From: Methylobacter sp.
Lineage (GTDB): Bacteria; Pseudomonadota; Gammaproteobacteria; Methylococcales; Methylomonadaceae
Direction: 5' to 3'
Assembly: GCA_023229605.1 (NCBI GenBank)
Contig: JALNYY010000188.1
Coordinates: forward strand, 1-6,875
DNA: 6,875 nt
In this document: one piece after another, positions 1 to 5,988 of the stretch
How the letters are laid out: the number at the start of each line of letters is the position of its first letter
Position numbering within the stretch: position 1 is the first letter of the stretch
Position numbers and translations under genes: made by a program
The notes under the pieces: model-generated
What the model was told of the DNA's origin: nothing
Seen by the model: only the letters and a program-made list of their open reading frames with translations
The model's database searches: none

Positions 1-7
1 TAAGTTC

Positions 8-526
8 TTAGCAGAAAGTAAGTTGGTATTTAGAGCCGAAGCCATCCCCGATCTTGTCGATGGCCTGTTCCAGCTCAGTGGTTGTAAAGGCCTTGAAAGG
101 CAGCCATTCATACTTCATTTTCCTCCACAAAATCTCAATCCGATTCAATTCAGGACTATAGGCCGGTAAAAAATAAAATCGCATCCCCTTTTCTTTCAGC
201 AAATCCCAGTACGGTTGCAATTTTTTTGCGGTGTGAATAGAGGCGTTATCCAAAATCACCACCATCGGTTTCTTGATCCGCTCGATTAAGCTCATAAGAA
301 AGGCGAAGAACCACAAGCCATTCACGCTCTGCCATAATTTAGTCATCACTAACTGTCCCGATGAAAGGAGTGCGCCGATTACATTCAGTCGCTTTGCTCT
401 CTTTGCTGTGACTGCGTGGGTTTCACCGCGCTTTGTCCAAGCCGAACGATTCGGTGGTTGCGGGGCAAAACCGGCTTCATCAACATAGGCCAACTCAATG
501 TCGCCTGCTTGCGCTTGCCGGATCAA
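8..526 (-). CDS. IS630 transposase, C-terminal DDE catalytic part (orfB)
   Basis: This is the RNase H-like DDE domain that cuts and joins transposon ends. In the 172-residue frame the catalytic residues are D16 (ELAYVDEAGF), D93 (VVILDNASIH) and E131 in the IS630 signature YSPELNRIEILW. D93 and E131 are separated by 37 residues, within the family's usual range. No ATG is present. The first possible start in the listed span is TTG at 526, but family sequence continues further upstream in the same frame (KRDAERFEQAQREIAEL) to about position 574. This means the domain is normally made as a fusion to orfA through a -1 shift at the A8 run, and not from its own start. In the fused protein the triad would be about D177, D254 and E292. 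The C-terminus ends naturally at a TAA at 8-10, so the catalytic part looks complete. Confidence 0.85.
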   Translation of the reverse strand: MIRQAQAGDIELAYVDEAGFAPQPPNRSAWTKRGETHAVTAKRAKRLNVIGALLSSGQLVMTKLWQSVNGLWFFAFLMSLIERIKKPMVVILDNASIHTAKKLQPYWDLLKEKGMRFYFLPAYSPELNRIEILWRKMKYEWLPFKAFTTTELEQAIDKIGDGFGSKYQLTFC

Positions 527-1008
527 TTCGGCGATTTCGCGCTGGGCTTGTTCGAAACGCTCGGCATCACGCTTTTTTTTAAACTATAGCGGGTACGTTT
601 CCACACGTAACCCAGCTTTTTGAGCTCGGTGCGCAACGTGGTAGCTCCAATGTATACTTGGCTTTCCTTTTCCAAACGAGTCAGCAGTTCCCGAGAAGAC
701 TGCGCTTCGGCCTCAACCCATTGTCCAAGTAGTTGACGGTGCTCATCAGTCAGTTTACTCGGAGCCCCGCAACGCGGCTGATCTGGCAAGCTCGCCAATC
801 CAGATTTCAACCATTTTCGACGTCGAATCCGTACCGCCTCAAGGCATAGGTTCTGCTGTTTTGCCACGTCTTGAATCTTCTGTCCTGTAGCCAACAATAA
901 AATTGTCTGTGCCCGATCTCTTTCCCGCCAATCTGTGCCTTTCTTAAAAATCGCCTGCAGGCAATCTCGATCACTCTCTGTTAATTCAATGCGTACAACC
1001 CGTGCCAC
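523..1008 (-). CDS. IS630 transposase, N-terminal part (orfA, DNA-binding)
   Basis: This 161-residue frame encodes the DNA-binding half of an IS630-family transposase. Residues about 20-70 look like a helix-turn-helix, with the core GQKIQDVAKQQNL followed by a basic segment (RIRRRKWLKSG). A second HTH-like winged segment follows at about 80-130, with CGAPSKLTDEHRQLL. I chose a GTG start at 1008 because no ATG lies nearby; an AAGGA at 1026-1022 lies about 13 nt upstream, a long spacing. Family-like sequence ends near residue 145 at the codons TTA AAA AAA. After that the frame runs into an unrelated tail (SVMPSVSNKPS...), while the family sequence continues in the -1 frame. The frame therefore makes either a short DNA-binding protein or, by frameshift, a fusion with orfB of about 333 residues, a normal length for the family. 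The short product could repress transposition, but that is inference. Confidence 0.85.
   Translation of the reverse strand: MARVVRIELTESDRDCLQAIFKKGTDWRERDRAQTILLLATGQKIQDVAKQQNLCLEAVRIRRRKWLKSGLASLPDQPRCGAPSKLTDEHRQLLGQWVEAEAQSSRELLTRLEKESQVYIGATTLRTELKKLGYVWKRTRYSLKKSVMPSVSNKPSAKSPN
573..580 (-). other. A8 slippery run joining orfA and orfB
   Basis: On the minus strand the codons TTA AAA AAA AGC contain eight consecutive A, which includes the classic A-AAA-AAA heptamer for -1 ribosomal frameshifting. Slipping back one base at this run reads AAG CGT GAT, and the transposase continues exactly in the family frame (LKKKRDAERF). An RNA polymerase stutter adding one A would give the same result. 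A modest stem downstream (TTTCG pairing with CGAAA, 11 nt apart) might help, but it is weak. Recoding at A-rich runs is known in IS630 and other IS families. A plain inactivating indel in the homopolymer is the alternative. Confidence 0.6.
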
Positions 1009-1047
1009 TTATTTCTACCGTCCTTACTTTAAAAGGCGGACAGTCTA

Positions 1048-1057
1048 TAACAAATCA
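1048..1057. repeat. 10-bp direct repeat, copy 1 (TAACAAATCA)
   Basis: TAACAAATCA begins immediately outside the presumed right end of the IS630 element. An identical copy lies at 1191-1200 over the hrpA stop codon. The two copies bound a 133-bp segment that contains both small palindromes. They could be the target duplication of a small non-autonomous insertion, or a chance match in AT-rich DNA. Confidence 0.5.
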
Positions 1058-1080
1058 ATTTATTGCGAAGCACTTAGTAG

Positions 1081-1097
1081 GGTATGCTGCGCGTACC
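1081..1097. repeat. Small palindrome 1 (GGTATGC-TGC-GCGTACC)
   Basis: A 7-bp stem with a 3-nt loop and one mismatch, a G-T pair on one strand. It is preceded by GTAG, giving GTAGGGTATGC. It is closely related to the palindrome at 1173-1187, and both follow the pattern GGTAYGC-NNN-GCGTAC. It looks like a member of a dispersed REP-like intergenic hairpin family. No T-tract follows, so it is not a typical intrinsic terminator. Confidence 0.55.
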
Positions 1098-1172
1098 TTA
1101 AAGTCTAACGTATCATATCATGATCTCGGGAATTCGATTTGCCGTGCTAAAATCAATCTCGCCCACTATGCG

Positions 1173-1187
1173 GTACGCGTAGCGTAC
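1173..1187. repeat. Small palindrome 2 (GTACGC-GTA-GCGTAC)
   Basis: A perfect 6-bp stem with a 3-nt loop, starting 10 bases downstream of the hrpA stop on the hrpA strand. It shares its stem with the palindrome at 1081-1097. The hrpA transcript would carry this hairpin just after the stop codon, where it could protect the 3' end or attenuate read-through. No U-run follows it, so I do not call it a Rho-independent terminator. Confidence 0.5.
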
Positions 1188-1190
1188 ATT

Positions 1191-1200
1191 TAACAAATCA
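1191..1200. repeat. 10-bp direct repeat, copy 2 (TAACAAATCA)
   Basis: Identical to 1048-1057. On the minus strand it reads TGATTTGTTA, and its first three bases are the TGA stop codon of hrpA. If the repeat is a target duplication, the insertion landed exactly at the end of hrpA and left the gene intact. Confidence 0.5.
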
Positions 1201-4200
1201 CCCCCTCTCATCCCAAGCCTTATCCATCCGCTTCACAGAAACCGGATAAGCAGTTTTAAGCTGTTGGGCAAACAGCGACACCCTGAATTCCTCTAACATC
1301 CAGCGGAACGGGTCTTGTTCAGGGATAACCTTGTCTTTTTTGGCTTTCTTCTCCACGTCATTCCAATACCTCGTCGTATAACGGCTGGCTTCCTGGACTT
1401 TTTGCAGGTTGTTATCCCGTTTATCCAGCCGGTATTGCACCGCTTTCAAATAGCGCGGGATGGCTTTGAGTTGCTGGTAAGGCGTGTTGCGGATGAACCC
1501 TGCATAGATCATCAAGTCCAGCTGTTCGTTAACGTCTTTAGCCAGCGGATCATTCGCATTGAAGCGGCTTAGCTGGGTTTTGATAGCGCCGTACAGCTCC
1601 ATGATTTCCAGCGCGATTTTCCCGGCTTCGTTAGCGGCGCTGATCAGCCCGGCTTTGTTGGCTTGCAGGCTTTGTTCAAAACCCTGCTGGGTGCGGATGG
1701 TCCGGCCTTCAATAAATACGCCGTACAGGACTAAATAAAGAAGGTCGTCTTTATATGAAACCTCCGCGTCATCGCCGATCAACGGATGCTTCGGCAAGCG
1801 GTTGTAGGTTAATTCTGCCGCCGCCGACTTCGGCATATTTTTAGTCACATAAGTGCATTCCTTGCGCAGTTGCAACTGGAACAAGCGCATTAATCCGGCC
1901 TGATGCTGTAACGCGGCTTTTTTCTCGGTATCGAAAATACGCACGCCAACCGCATCGCCTTCGTCGATGATCGCGGGGAATCCGACAAAAGATTGATCCT
2001 TCTGGATAAACTGGTAAGTCTCCGGCAGGTCGTCGAATGCCCAGCCGATGCAGCCGGTGTAGTTCAGCTCGTCGGCGGCAATCTGGTCGAAGCTGTCCCC
2101 GGCTTTGGCAGTGTGCTTGAGCTGCAATTTTTTCAGGTCGCGCCCATAATCCAATAGCTGGCCTTGATCGTCTACAACCCTGAAATTCATCCTCAAGTGA
2201 TCGGTCAAGGTCTCGGTATTCCAGGCATTTAACGGAATCGCCTCGCCGGTCAGTTTTCTTAAGCGGTTGCCCAGCCATTCCTGCAACGAGCCTTTAAAAT
2301 CCGGCTCGATTTCAAGACACTGTTTGACGGTTTCAGGCACCGGCACAAAATGTTTCCTGATGTTCTTGGGCAGGGCTTTAATCAGCGCTATGCATTTTTC
2401 TTCCAGCAGTCCCGGCACCAGCCAGTCGAAAGCCGTTTGCGAGACCTGGTTCAATTGATGCACAGGGATGATCGCCGTCACCCCGTCCTCGTCATGGCCG
2501 GGCTCGAACCGGTATTGCAGCGGGATGGTCAGGTTGCCGATCTTCTTGCTGTCCGGGAAATCCCATTCGTTGACATAATCCTGCTCTTGTTCCCGCGTTA
2601 AATCCTCCTTGGTTAAAAACAGGATTTTAGGGTTGGCGCGTTCCGCCGTTTTGCGCCAGGTATCCAGCGTAACGCCGCTGACTACCTCGGGCGGCAGTTT
2701 GCTGTCGTAGAATTCATAAAGCCACTGCTCATCCTCGACCAAATCGACCCGGCGGCCTTTATGCTGGATCATGCCCACTTCTTCGAGCAGTTTCTGGTTG
2801 GCGACATAAAACGGCGCGTTGCTGTGGTAATCGTGATCGACCAGCGCCGAGCGGATAAAAATCTCCCTGGCGGCTTTGGGGTCTACATGGTCATAAGGAA
2901 TCTTGCGCCCGGCTTGCAGCGTCAAGCCGTACAGCAAGGTGCGTGCAGACACCATGCAACGCGCGCCTTTCTTTTCCCAATGCGGGTCGTAATAGTTGTG
3001 TTTGACCAGATGCTCGGCGCATTGCTCTATCCATTCCGGCTCGATCCGGGCGACGTTGCGCGCATACACCTTGCTGGTTTCGACCTGCTCGGCGGCCATG
3101 ATCCATTTGGGTTTGAGCTTATGCAGGCCGGAACCGGGGAAGATGAAAAATTTCAGGCCGCGCGCGCCCAGGTATTCGTATTGCTCATGGCGAAAGCCGA
3201 TATTGGACAACAGGCCCGGCAACAAGGCGCGATGGATTTTTTCATAACCGGGATCATCGGTGTTCGGGTGCATCTTTAAATCGCCCTTAACCACCTGCAT
3301 GATTTGCGCGTGGATGTCGAACCACTCGCGCATTCTCATGTAAGACAGGAAATTGTCGGTGCAGTATTTGCGCAGCTTGCTGTTGGACAGGTGTTTTTTC
3401 TTTTCCTCGTAAGTGTTCCAGACATTTAACAGCGTTAAAAAATCGGACTCGGGATGGCGAAACACCGCATGTTTTTGATCGGCCTGGGCCATCTTGTCGG
3501 CTGGCTTTTCCCTCGGGTCTTGCACGCTCAATGCGGAAACGATGATCGCGACTTCGGTCAGGCAATGCTCATGCGCGGCGGCGATCAGCATCCGGGCAAG
3601 CTTGGGGTCGGTCGGGAATTTGGCCAGCTGTTTGCCGACTTCGGTCAGCTTGCCCGATTTATCCAGCGCGTTAACTTCATGCAGGACGGTTTTGCCGTCG
3701 CGGATCATCTTGTCTTCAGGCGGCTCAATAAACGGGAAGTCTTCGATGTCGCCGAGATTCAGCGAGATCATCTGCAAAATAACCGCAGACAAATTGGTGC
3801 GCATGATTTCCGGCTCGGTGAATTCCGGCCTCGCCAGATAATCGTCGTGCGAATACAGCCGGATGCAAATGCCCTCGGCGACACGGCCGCAGCGCCCTGC
3901 CCTCTGGTTGGCGGAAGATTGCGAGATGCGCTCGATCGGCAAGCGCTGGATTTTACTGCGATGGCTGTACCGGCTGATCCGTGCGTGGCCGGTGTCGATC
4001 ACGCAGCGGATACCCGGCACCGTCAACGAGGTTTCCGCGACGTTGGTCGCCAACACGATGCGCAGCTTGCCACCTTTGGGTTTGAACACCCGCTCCTGCT
4101 CGCTGACGCTGAGTTTTGAATACAGCGGCAGAATTTCATATTGGGTCGGGTGGTGCTTTTTCAGCGAATCGGCCGTTTCCCTGATTTCCCGCTCGCCGCT

Positions 4201-5076
4201 GAGGAAAATCAGGATGTCGCCGCGCAAATCCCGGTACAGCTCGTCAACGGCATCGAGTATTGCGTTTTGCAAGTCGTCAGTAGTCTCGTCCTCTTCCTCT
4301 CGTTGCTCAATCGGCCGGTAACGCATTTCCACCGGATAAGTCCGTCCCGATACTTCGATAATCGGCGCGTTATTAAAGTGTGTGGAAAAGCGCTGCGTAT
4401 CGATGGTCGCCGAGGTGATGATCAGCTTTAAATCGGGGCGTTTGGGCAGCAGCCACTTCATGTAACCGATCAGAAAATCGATGTTTAAACTGCGCTCATG
4501 CGCCTCATCGATGATGATGGTGTCGTATTGGTTCAAGTAAGGATCATTTTGCGACTCGGCCAGCAAGATACCGTCGGTCATCAGCTTAACCAACGATTCG
4601 GAGTGAGTCTTATCGTTAAAGCGGATTTTGTAACCGACAGACTTGCCCATCGGTTCGCCGAGTTCTTCGGCGATGCGGTCGGCGACGGTACGCGCGGCAA
4701 TTCGCCTAGGCTGGGTATGGCCGATAAATCCTGCCGCGCCGCGTCCTATCGACAGGCAAATCTTGGGCAACTGCGTGGTTTTACCGGAACCGGTCTCGCC
4801 GCAGACAATCACCACTTGGTTTTCCTGTATCAGCTTGGCGATGTCGTCTTTTTTGCCGGTGACCGGCAAATCGGGGAAGGCAAGTACGGGAATGCCGGCG
4901 AGACGCTTGTTCCTGGCGGCAACCGACCGCTCAATCCGGCCGGCCAAGGCGTTGAGTTCTTCCACTGATTTTTTGCTGCGGCAGCGGTCTAGCTGCCGCT
5001 TTAATATGTGCCTGTCCTGGTTCAGGCAATGCGCTAACTGATGGGTGAGTTGCTTGATTAAATCGGGGGTGGACAT
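1198..5076 (-). CDS. hrpA: ATP-dependent RNA helicase HrpA (DEAH box)
   Basis: A cytoplasmic superfamily 2 DEAH/RHA RNA helicase of 1292 residues, close to the roughly 1300 of E. coli HrpA. All helicase motifs are intact: Walker A GETGSGKT (93-100), Ia TQPRRIAA (121-128), II DEAH (190-193), III SAT (222-224), V TNVAETSLTVPG (344-355) and VI QRAGRCGR (391-398). Next come the HA2/winged-helix region (about 455-545), an OB-fold (about 620-705) and the long C-terminal domain specific to bacterial HrpA (DUF3418, about 720-1285). E. coli HrpA acts in mRNA processing and has been linked to rescue of stalled ribosomes; the same role here is inference. I chose the ATG at 5076; the only in-frame alternatives before the upstream stop are a TTG just before it and a CTG. 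No clear Shine-Dalgarno sequence precedes it, and the predicted leader is strongly structured. The gene is transcribed alone, divergent from the SprA-like gene. Confidence 0.97.
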   Translation of the reverse strand: MSTPDLIKQLTHQLAHCLNQDRHILKRQLDRCRSKKSVEELNALAGRIERSVAARNKRLAGIPVLAFPDLPVTGKKDDIAKLIQENQVVIVCGETGSGKTTQLPKICLSIGRGAAGFIGHTQPRRIAARTVADRIAEELGEPMGKSVGYKIRFNDKTHSESLVKLMTDGILLAESQNDPYLNQYDTIIIDEAHERSLNIDFLIGYMKWLLPKRPDLKLIITSATIDTQRFSTHFNNAPIIEVSGRTYPVEMRYRPIEQREEEDETTDDLQNAILDAVDELYRDLRGDILIFLSGEREIRETADSLKKHHPTQYEILPLYSKLSVSEQERVFKPKGGKLRIVLATNVAETSLTVPGIRCVIDTGHARISRYSHRSKIQRLPIERISQSSANQRAGRCGRVAEGICIRLYSHDDYLARPEFTEPEIMRTNLSAVILQMISLNLGDIEDFPFIEPPEDKMIRDGKTVLHEVNALDKSGKLTEVGKQLAKFPTDPKLARMLIAAAHEHCLTEVAIIVSALSVQDPREKPADKMAQADQKHAVFRHPESDFLTLLNVWNTYEEKKKHLSNSKLRKYCTDNFLSYMRMREWFDIHAQIMQVVKGDLKMHPNTDDPGYEKIHRALLPGLLSNIGFRHEQYEYLGARGLKFFIFPGSGLHKLKPKWIMAAEQVETSKVYARNVARIEPEWIEQCAEHLVKHNYYDPHWEKKGARCMVSARTLLYGLTLQAGRKIPYDHVDPKAAREIFIRSALVDHDYHSNAPFYVANQKLLEEVGMIQHKGRRVDLVEDEQWLYEFYDSKLPPEVVSGVTLDTWRKTAERANPKILFLTKEDLTREQEQDYVNEWDFPDSKKIGNLTIPLQYRFEPGHDEDGVTAIIPVHQLNQVSQTAFDWLVPGLLEEKCIALIKALPKNIRKHFVPVPETVKQCLEIEPDFKGSLQEWLGNRLRKLTGEAIPLNAWNTETLTDHLRMNFRVVDDQGQLLDYGRDLKKLQLKHTAKAGDSFDQIAADELNYTGCIGWAFDDLPETYQFIQKDQSFVGFPAIIDEGDAVGVRIFDTEKKAALQHQAGLMRLFQLQLRKECTYVTKNMPKSAAAELTYNRLPKHPLIGDDAEVSYKDDLLYLVLYGVFIEGRTIRTQQGFEQSLQANKAGLISAANEAGKIALEIMELYGAIKTQLSRFNANDPLAKDVNEQLDLMIYAGFIRNTPYQQLKAIPRYLKAVQYRLDKRDNNLQKVQEASRYTTRYWNDVEKKAKKDKVIPEQDPFRWMLEEFRVSLFAQQLKTAYPVSVKRMDKAWDERG

Positions 5077-5098
5077 CAAAAACAGCCGGATAAATTAG

Positions 5099-5162
5099 CA
5101 ATGCCATTAGGTTAAGCCGTTCGTGGTGAGCTTGTCGAACCATCAACGGCTTAACGGCATTG
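5099..5162. repeat. 64-bp nested inverted repeat in the hrpA leader
   Basis: The inner arms GTTAAGCCGTT (5111-5121) and AACGGCTTAAC (5145-5155) are exact 11-bp complements. The outer arms CAATGCC (5099-5105) and GGCATTG (5156-5162) are exact 7-bp complements, with a 5-base bulge (ATTAG) on the left side only. Eighteen base pairs could thus form one long hairpin or cruciform with a 23-nt loop. The loop is mostly a dispersed REP-like sequence (5119-5143). The hairpin would end about 22 nt before the hrpA start codon. Confidence 0.85.
5119..5143. repeat. Dispersed REP-like element (GTTCG...CGAAC)
   Basis: GTTCG (5119-5123) and CGAAC (5136-5140) pair across TGGTGAGCTTGT. I recognise the type TTCGTGGTGAGCTTGTCGAA as a sequence scattered through intergenic regions of many proteobacteria; this is from memory, not a search. 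Here it forms the loop of the larger inverted repeat and overlaps its inner arm by three bases, so the small and large stems compete in part. Confidence 0.65.
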
Positions 5163-5175
5163 GATAAAATGGGGC

Positions 5176-5181
5176 ATTATA
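5176..5181 (-). promoter_or_regulatory. Probable -10 box of the hrpA promoter
   Basis: On the minus strand this is a perfect TATAAT, followed by GCCCC. The upstream DNA is very AT-rich; the best -35 hexamer at normal spacing is weak (ATTAAA-like, 3 of 6 matches). A start about 7 bases downstream, near 5169, would give hrpA a leader of about 93 nt that includes the whole inverted repeat at 5099-5162. The position fits and the -10 match is exact, but this is prediction only. Confidence 0.5.
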
Positions 5182-5271
5182 CGTTAATTTATCTATTTTT
5201 AATTTTATCCATAGACTATCGATTGATTGTTTATTAGACTTCAAACTGTTTATCAGATGTGAAGGTGCATC

Positions 5272-5847
5272 ATGATTTCTTCCGTATCCGGTACCAGACC
5301 CGCAGCCCAGCCAACTGATTACTCCCAGCGGCCCTCCTATGCCACAACAGCTGCCGCCTCTCCCAACAGCCCGGATCAGGACGCTAAAAAAGACCCTGCA
5401 TTAAAACCTGCCGATTCCAAAGCGACGGATAAAAAGACCGGTCAACTCTCCGAGTCTGATATAAAAGTCGTCAACGAACTGAAACAAAGAGACACTGAAG
5501 TCAGAGCGCATGAAGCGGCGCATATGGCAGCGGCCGGAGGCATTGCCACGGGCGGCCCCAGTTTTGAATACCAGCAAGGACCGGACGGCACCTCGTACGC
5601 AATCGGCGGCGAGGTCAACATCGACACCTCGGCGATTCCGGGCGACCCGGCCGCAACTTTACGAAAAGCCGACACTATCAGGAGAGCCGCCCTGGCTCCA
5701 GCCCAACCCTCCGGACCGGACATGCAGGTTGCGGCAGCTGCAACGGCAATGGCTGCCCAGGCGCAGGTCGAATTGTTGCAGAAAAACCAGGAAACCCAGA
5801 ATGGCAATCAAGACCGGCAGGGAAGCCAAATAAATTTATCGGCATAA
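5272..5847 (+). CDS. SprA-related putative metalloprotease
   Basis: A 191-residue protein that I assign to the SprA-related family (putative metalloproteases, PF12118-like); its substrate and role are not established. Residues 1-60 are low-complexity (Pro, Ala, Ser, Lys, Asp) and probably disordered. I see no hydrophobic signal peptide or membrane segment. The conserved core begins near residue 58 (LSESDIKVVNELKQRDTEVR) and contains the zinc-binding-type motif HEAAH (80-84). It continues through MAAAGGIATGGPSFEYQ and YAIGGEVNID (109-118) to a helical segment rich in Ala (about 125-172). A Gln/Asn-rich tail follows. The ATG is supported by GAAGG at 5261-5265 with a 6-nt spacer. The gene is divergent from hrpA and lies 141 bp ahead of cas1 on the same strand. 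The -10/-35 boxes are not clear in the AT-rich DNA upstream. Family placement is firm from the motif context; protease activity is inferred only. Confidence 0.85.
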   Translation: MISSVSGTRPAAQPTDYSQRPSYATTAAASPNSPDQDAKKDPALKPADSKATDKKTGQLSESDIKVVNELKQRDTEVRAHEAAHMAAAGGIATGGPSFEYQQGPDGTSYAIGGEVNIDTSAIPGDPAATLRKADTIRRAALAPAQPSGPDMQVAAAATAMAAQAQVELLQKNQETQNGNQDRQGSQINLSA

Positions 5848-5910
5848 AGCGTAAGAAAGTGCTAGCTTAACCATTCGTCAAGTTCCGCACAAACGCTTTC
5901 AAAAAATCAA

Positions 5911-5969
5911 ATCCGTTTAAATCCGCCTGATCAGTGTCCTCCGCGTTCTATCACGCCTGATTTGTGCAA
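5911..5969. repeat. Degenerate tandem repeat of about 10-bp period before cas1
   Basis: Six blocks resembling ATCCGYGTN start at 5911 (ATCCGTTTAA), 5921 (ATCCGCCTGA), 5930 (ATCAGTGTCC), 5939 (CTCCGCGTTCT), 5950 (ATCACGCCTG) and 5960 (ATTTGTGCAA). The starts are 9 to 11 bases apart, about one helical turn. CGCCTGAT occurs twice (5925-5932 and 5955-5962). Short ATCCGCGT-type repeats are a known kind of proteobacterial intergenic filler, but the position just upstream of cas1 leaves a regulatory role possible. The 5848-5910 part of this spacer shows nothing I can name. Confidence 0.4.
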
Positions 5970-5988
5970 TACTCTCGCCCCAAGGATT

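Larger units (their letters stand above)
1..1047 (-). mobile_element. IS630-family insertion sequence (left end outside window)
   Basis: The element is defined by a two-frame IS630/Tc1-mariner-type transposase read on the minus strand. An 8-bp sequence, AAAGTAAG, reads inward at 15-22 and again inward from the other side at 1030-1023, so it is probably part of longer imperfect terminal repeats. On the right the likely tip is GGCGGACAGTCTA, followed by TA at 1048-1049, which suits the TA target preference of this family. The matching left tip is not seen because the window starts within a few bases of the transposase stop codon. The right boundary at about 1045-1047 is inferred from the end motif and the TA, not from a confirmed target duplication. 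The element lies just downstream of hrpA in the same orientation and breaks no recognisable gene. Confidence 0.8.

Noticed and set aside
1002..1193. 63-codon plus-strand frame between the IS and hrpA
   Set aside because: It crosses the IS end, both small palindromes and one direct repeat, and has no recognisable protein sequence or ribosome binding site.
3454..4119. 221-codon open frame on the plus strand inside hrpA
   Set aside because: It is antisense to the conserved helicase core of an intact hrpA, has no recognisable motif, and arises from GC-biased third positions in the real gene.
4931..5146. 71-codon minus-strand frame beginning upstream of hrpA, across the inverted repeat
   Set aside because: It is out of frame with hrpA, reads through the repeat and shows no protein family features. 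Coding through REP-like repeats often yields spurious frames such as MMVRQAHHE.
5846..5899. Possible terminator after the SprA-like gene (AAAGCGT at 5846-5852 with ACGCTTT at 5893-5899)
   Set aside because: The arms match exactly for 7 bp but the loop is 40 nt and no T-run follows, so it is not a convincing intrinsic terminator.
5848..5988. CRISPR repeat or leader ahead of cas1
   Set aside because: No sequence resembling the type I-F repeat and no exact repeat-spacer pattern is present; the only periodicity is about 10 bp and degenerate.
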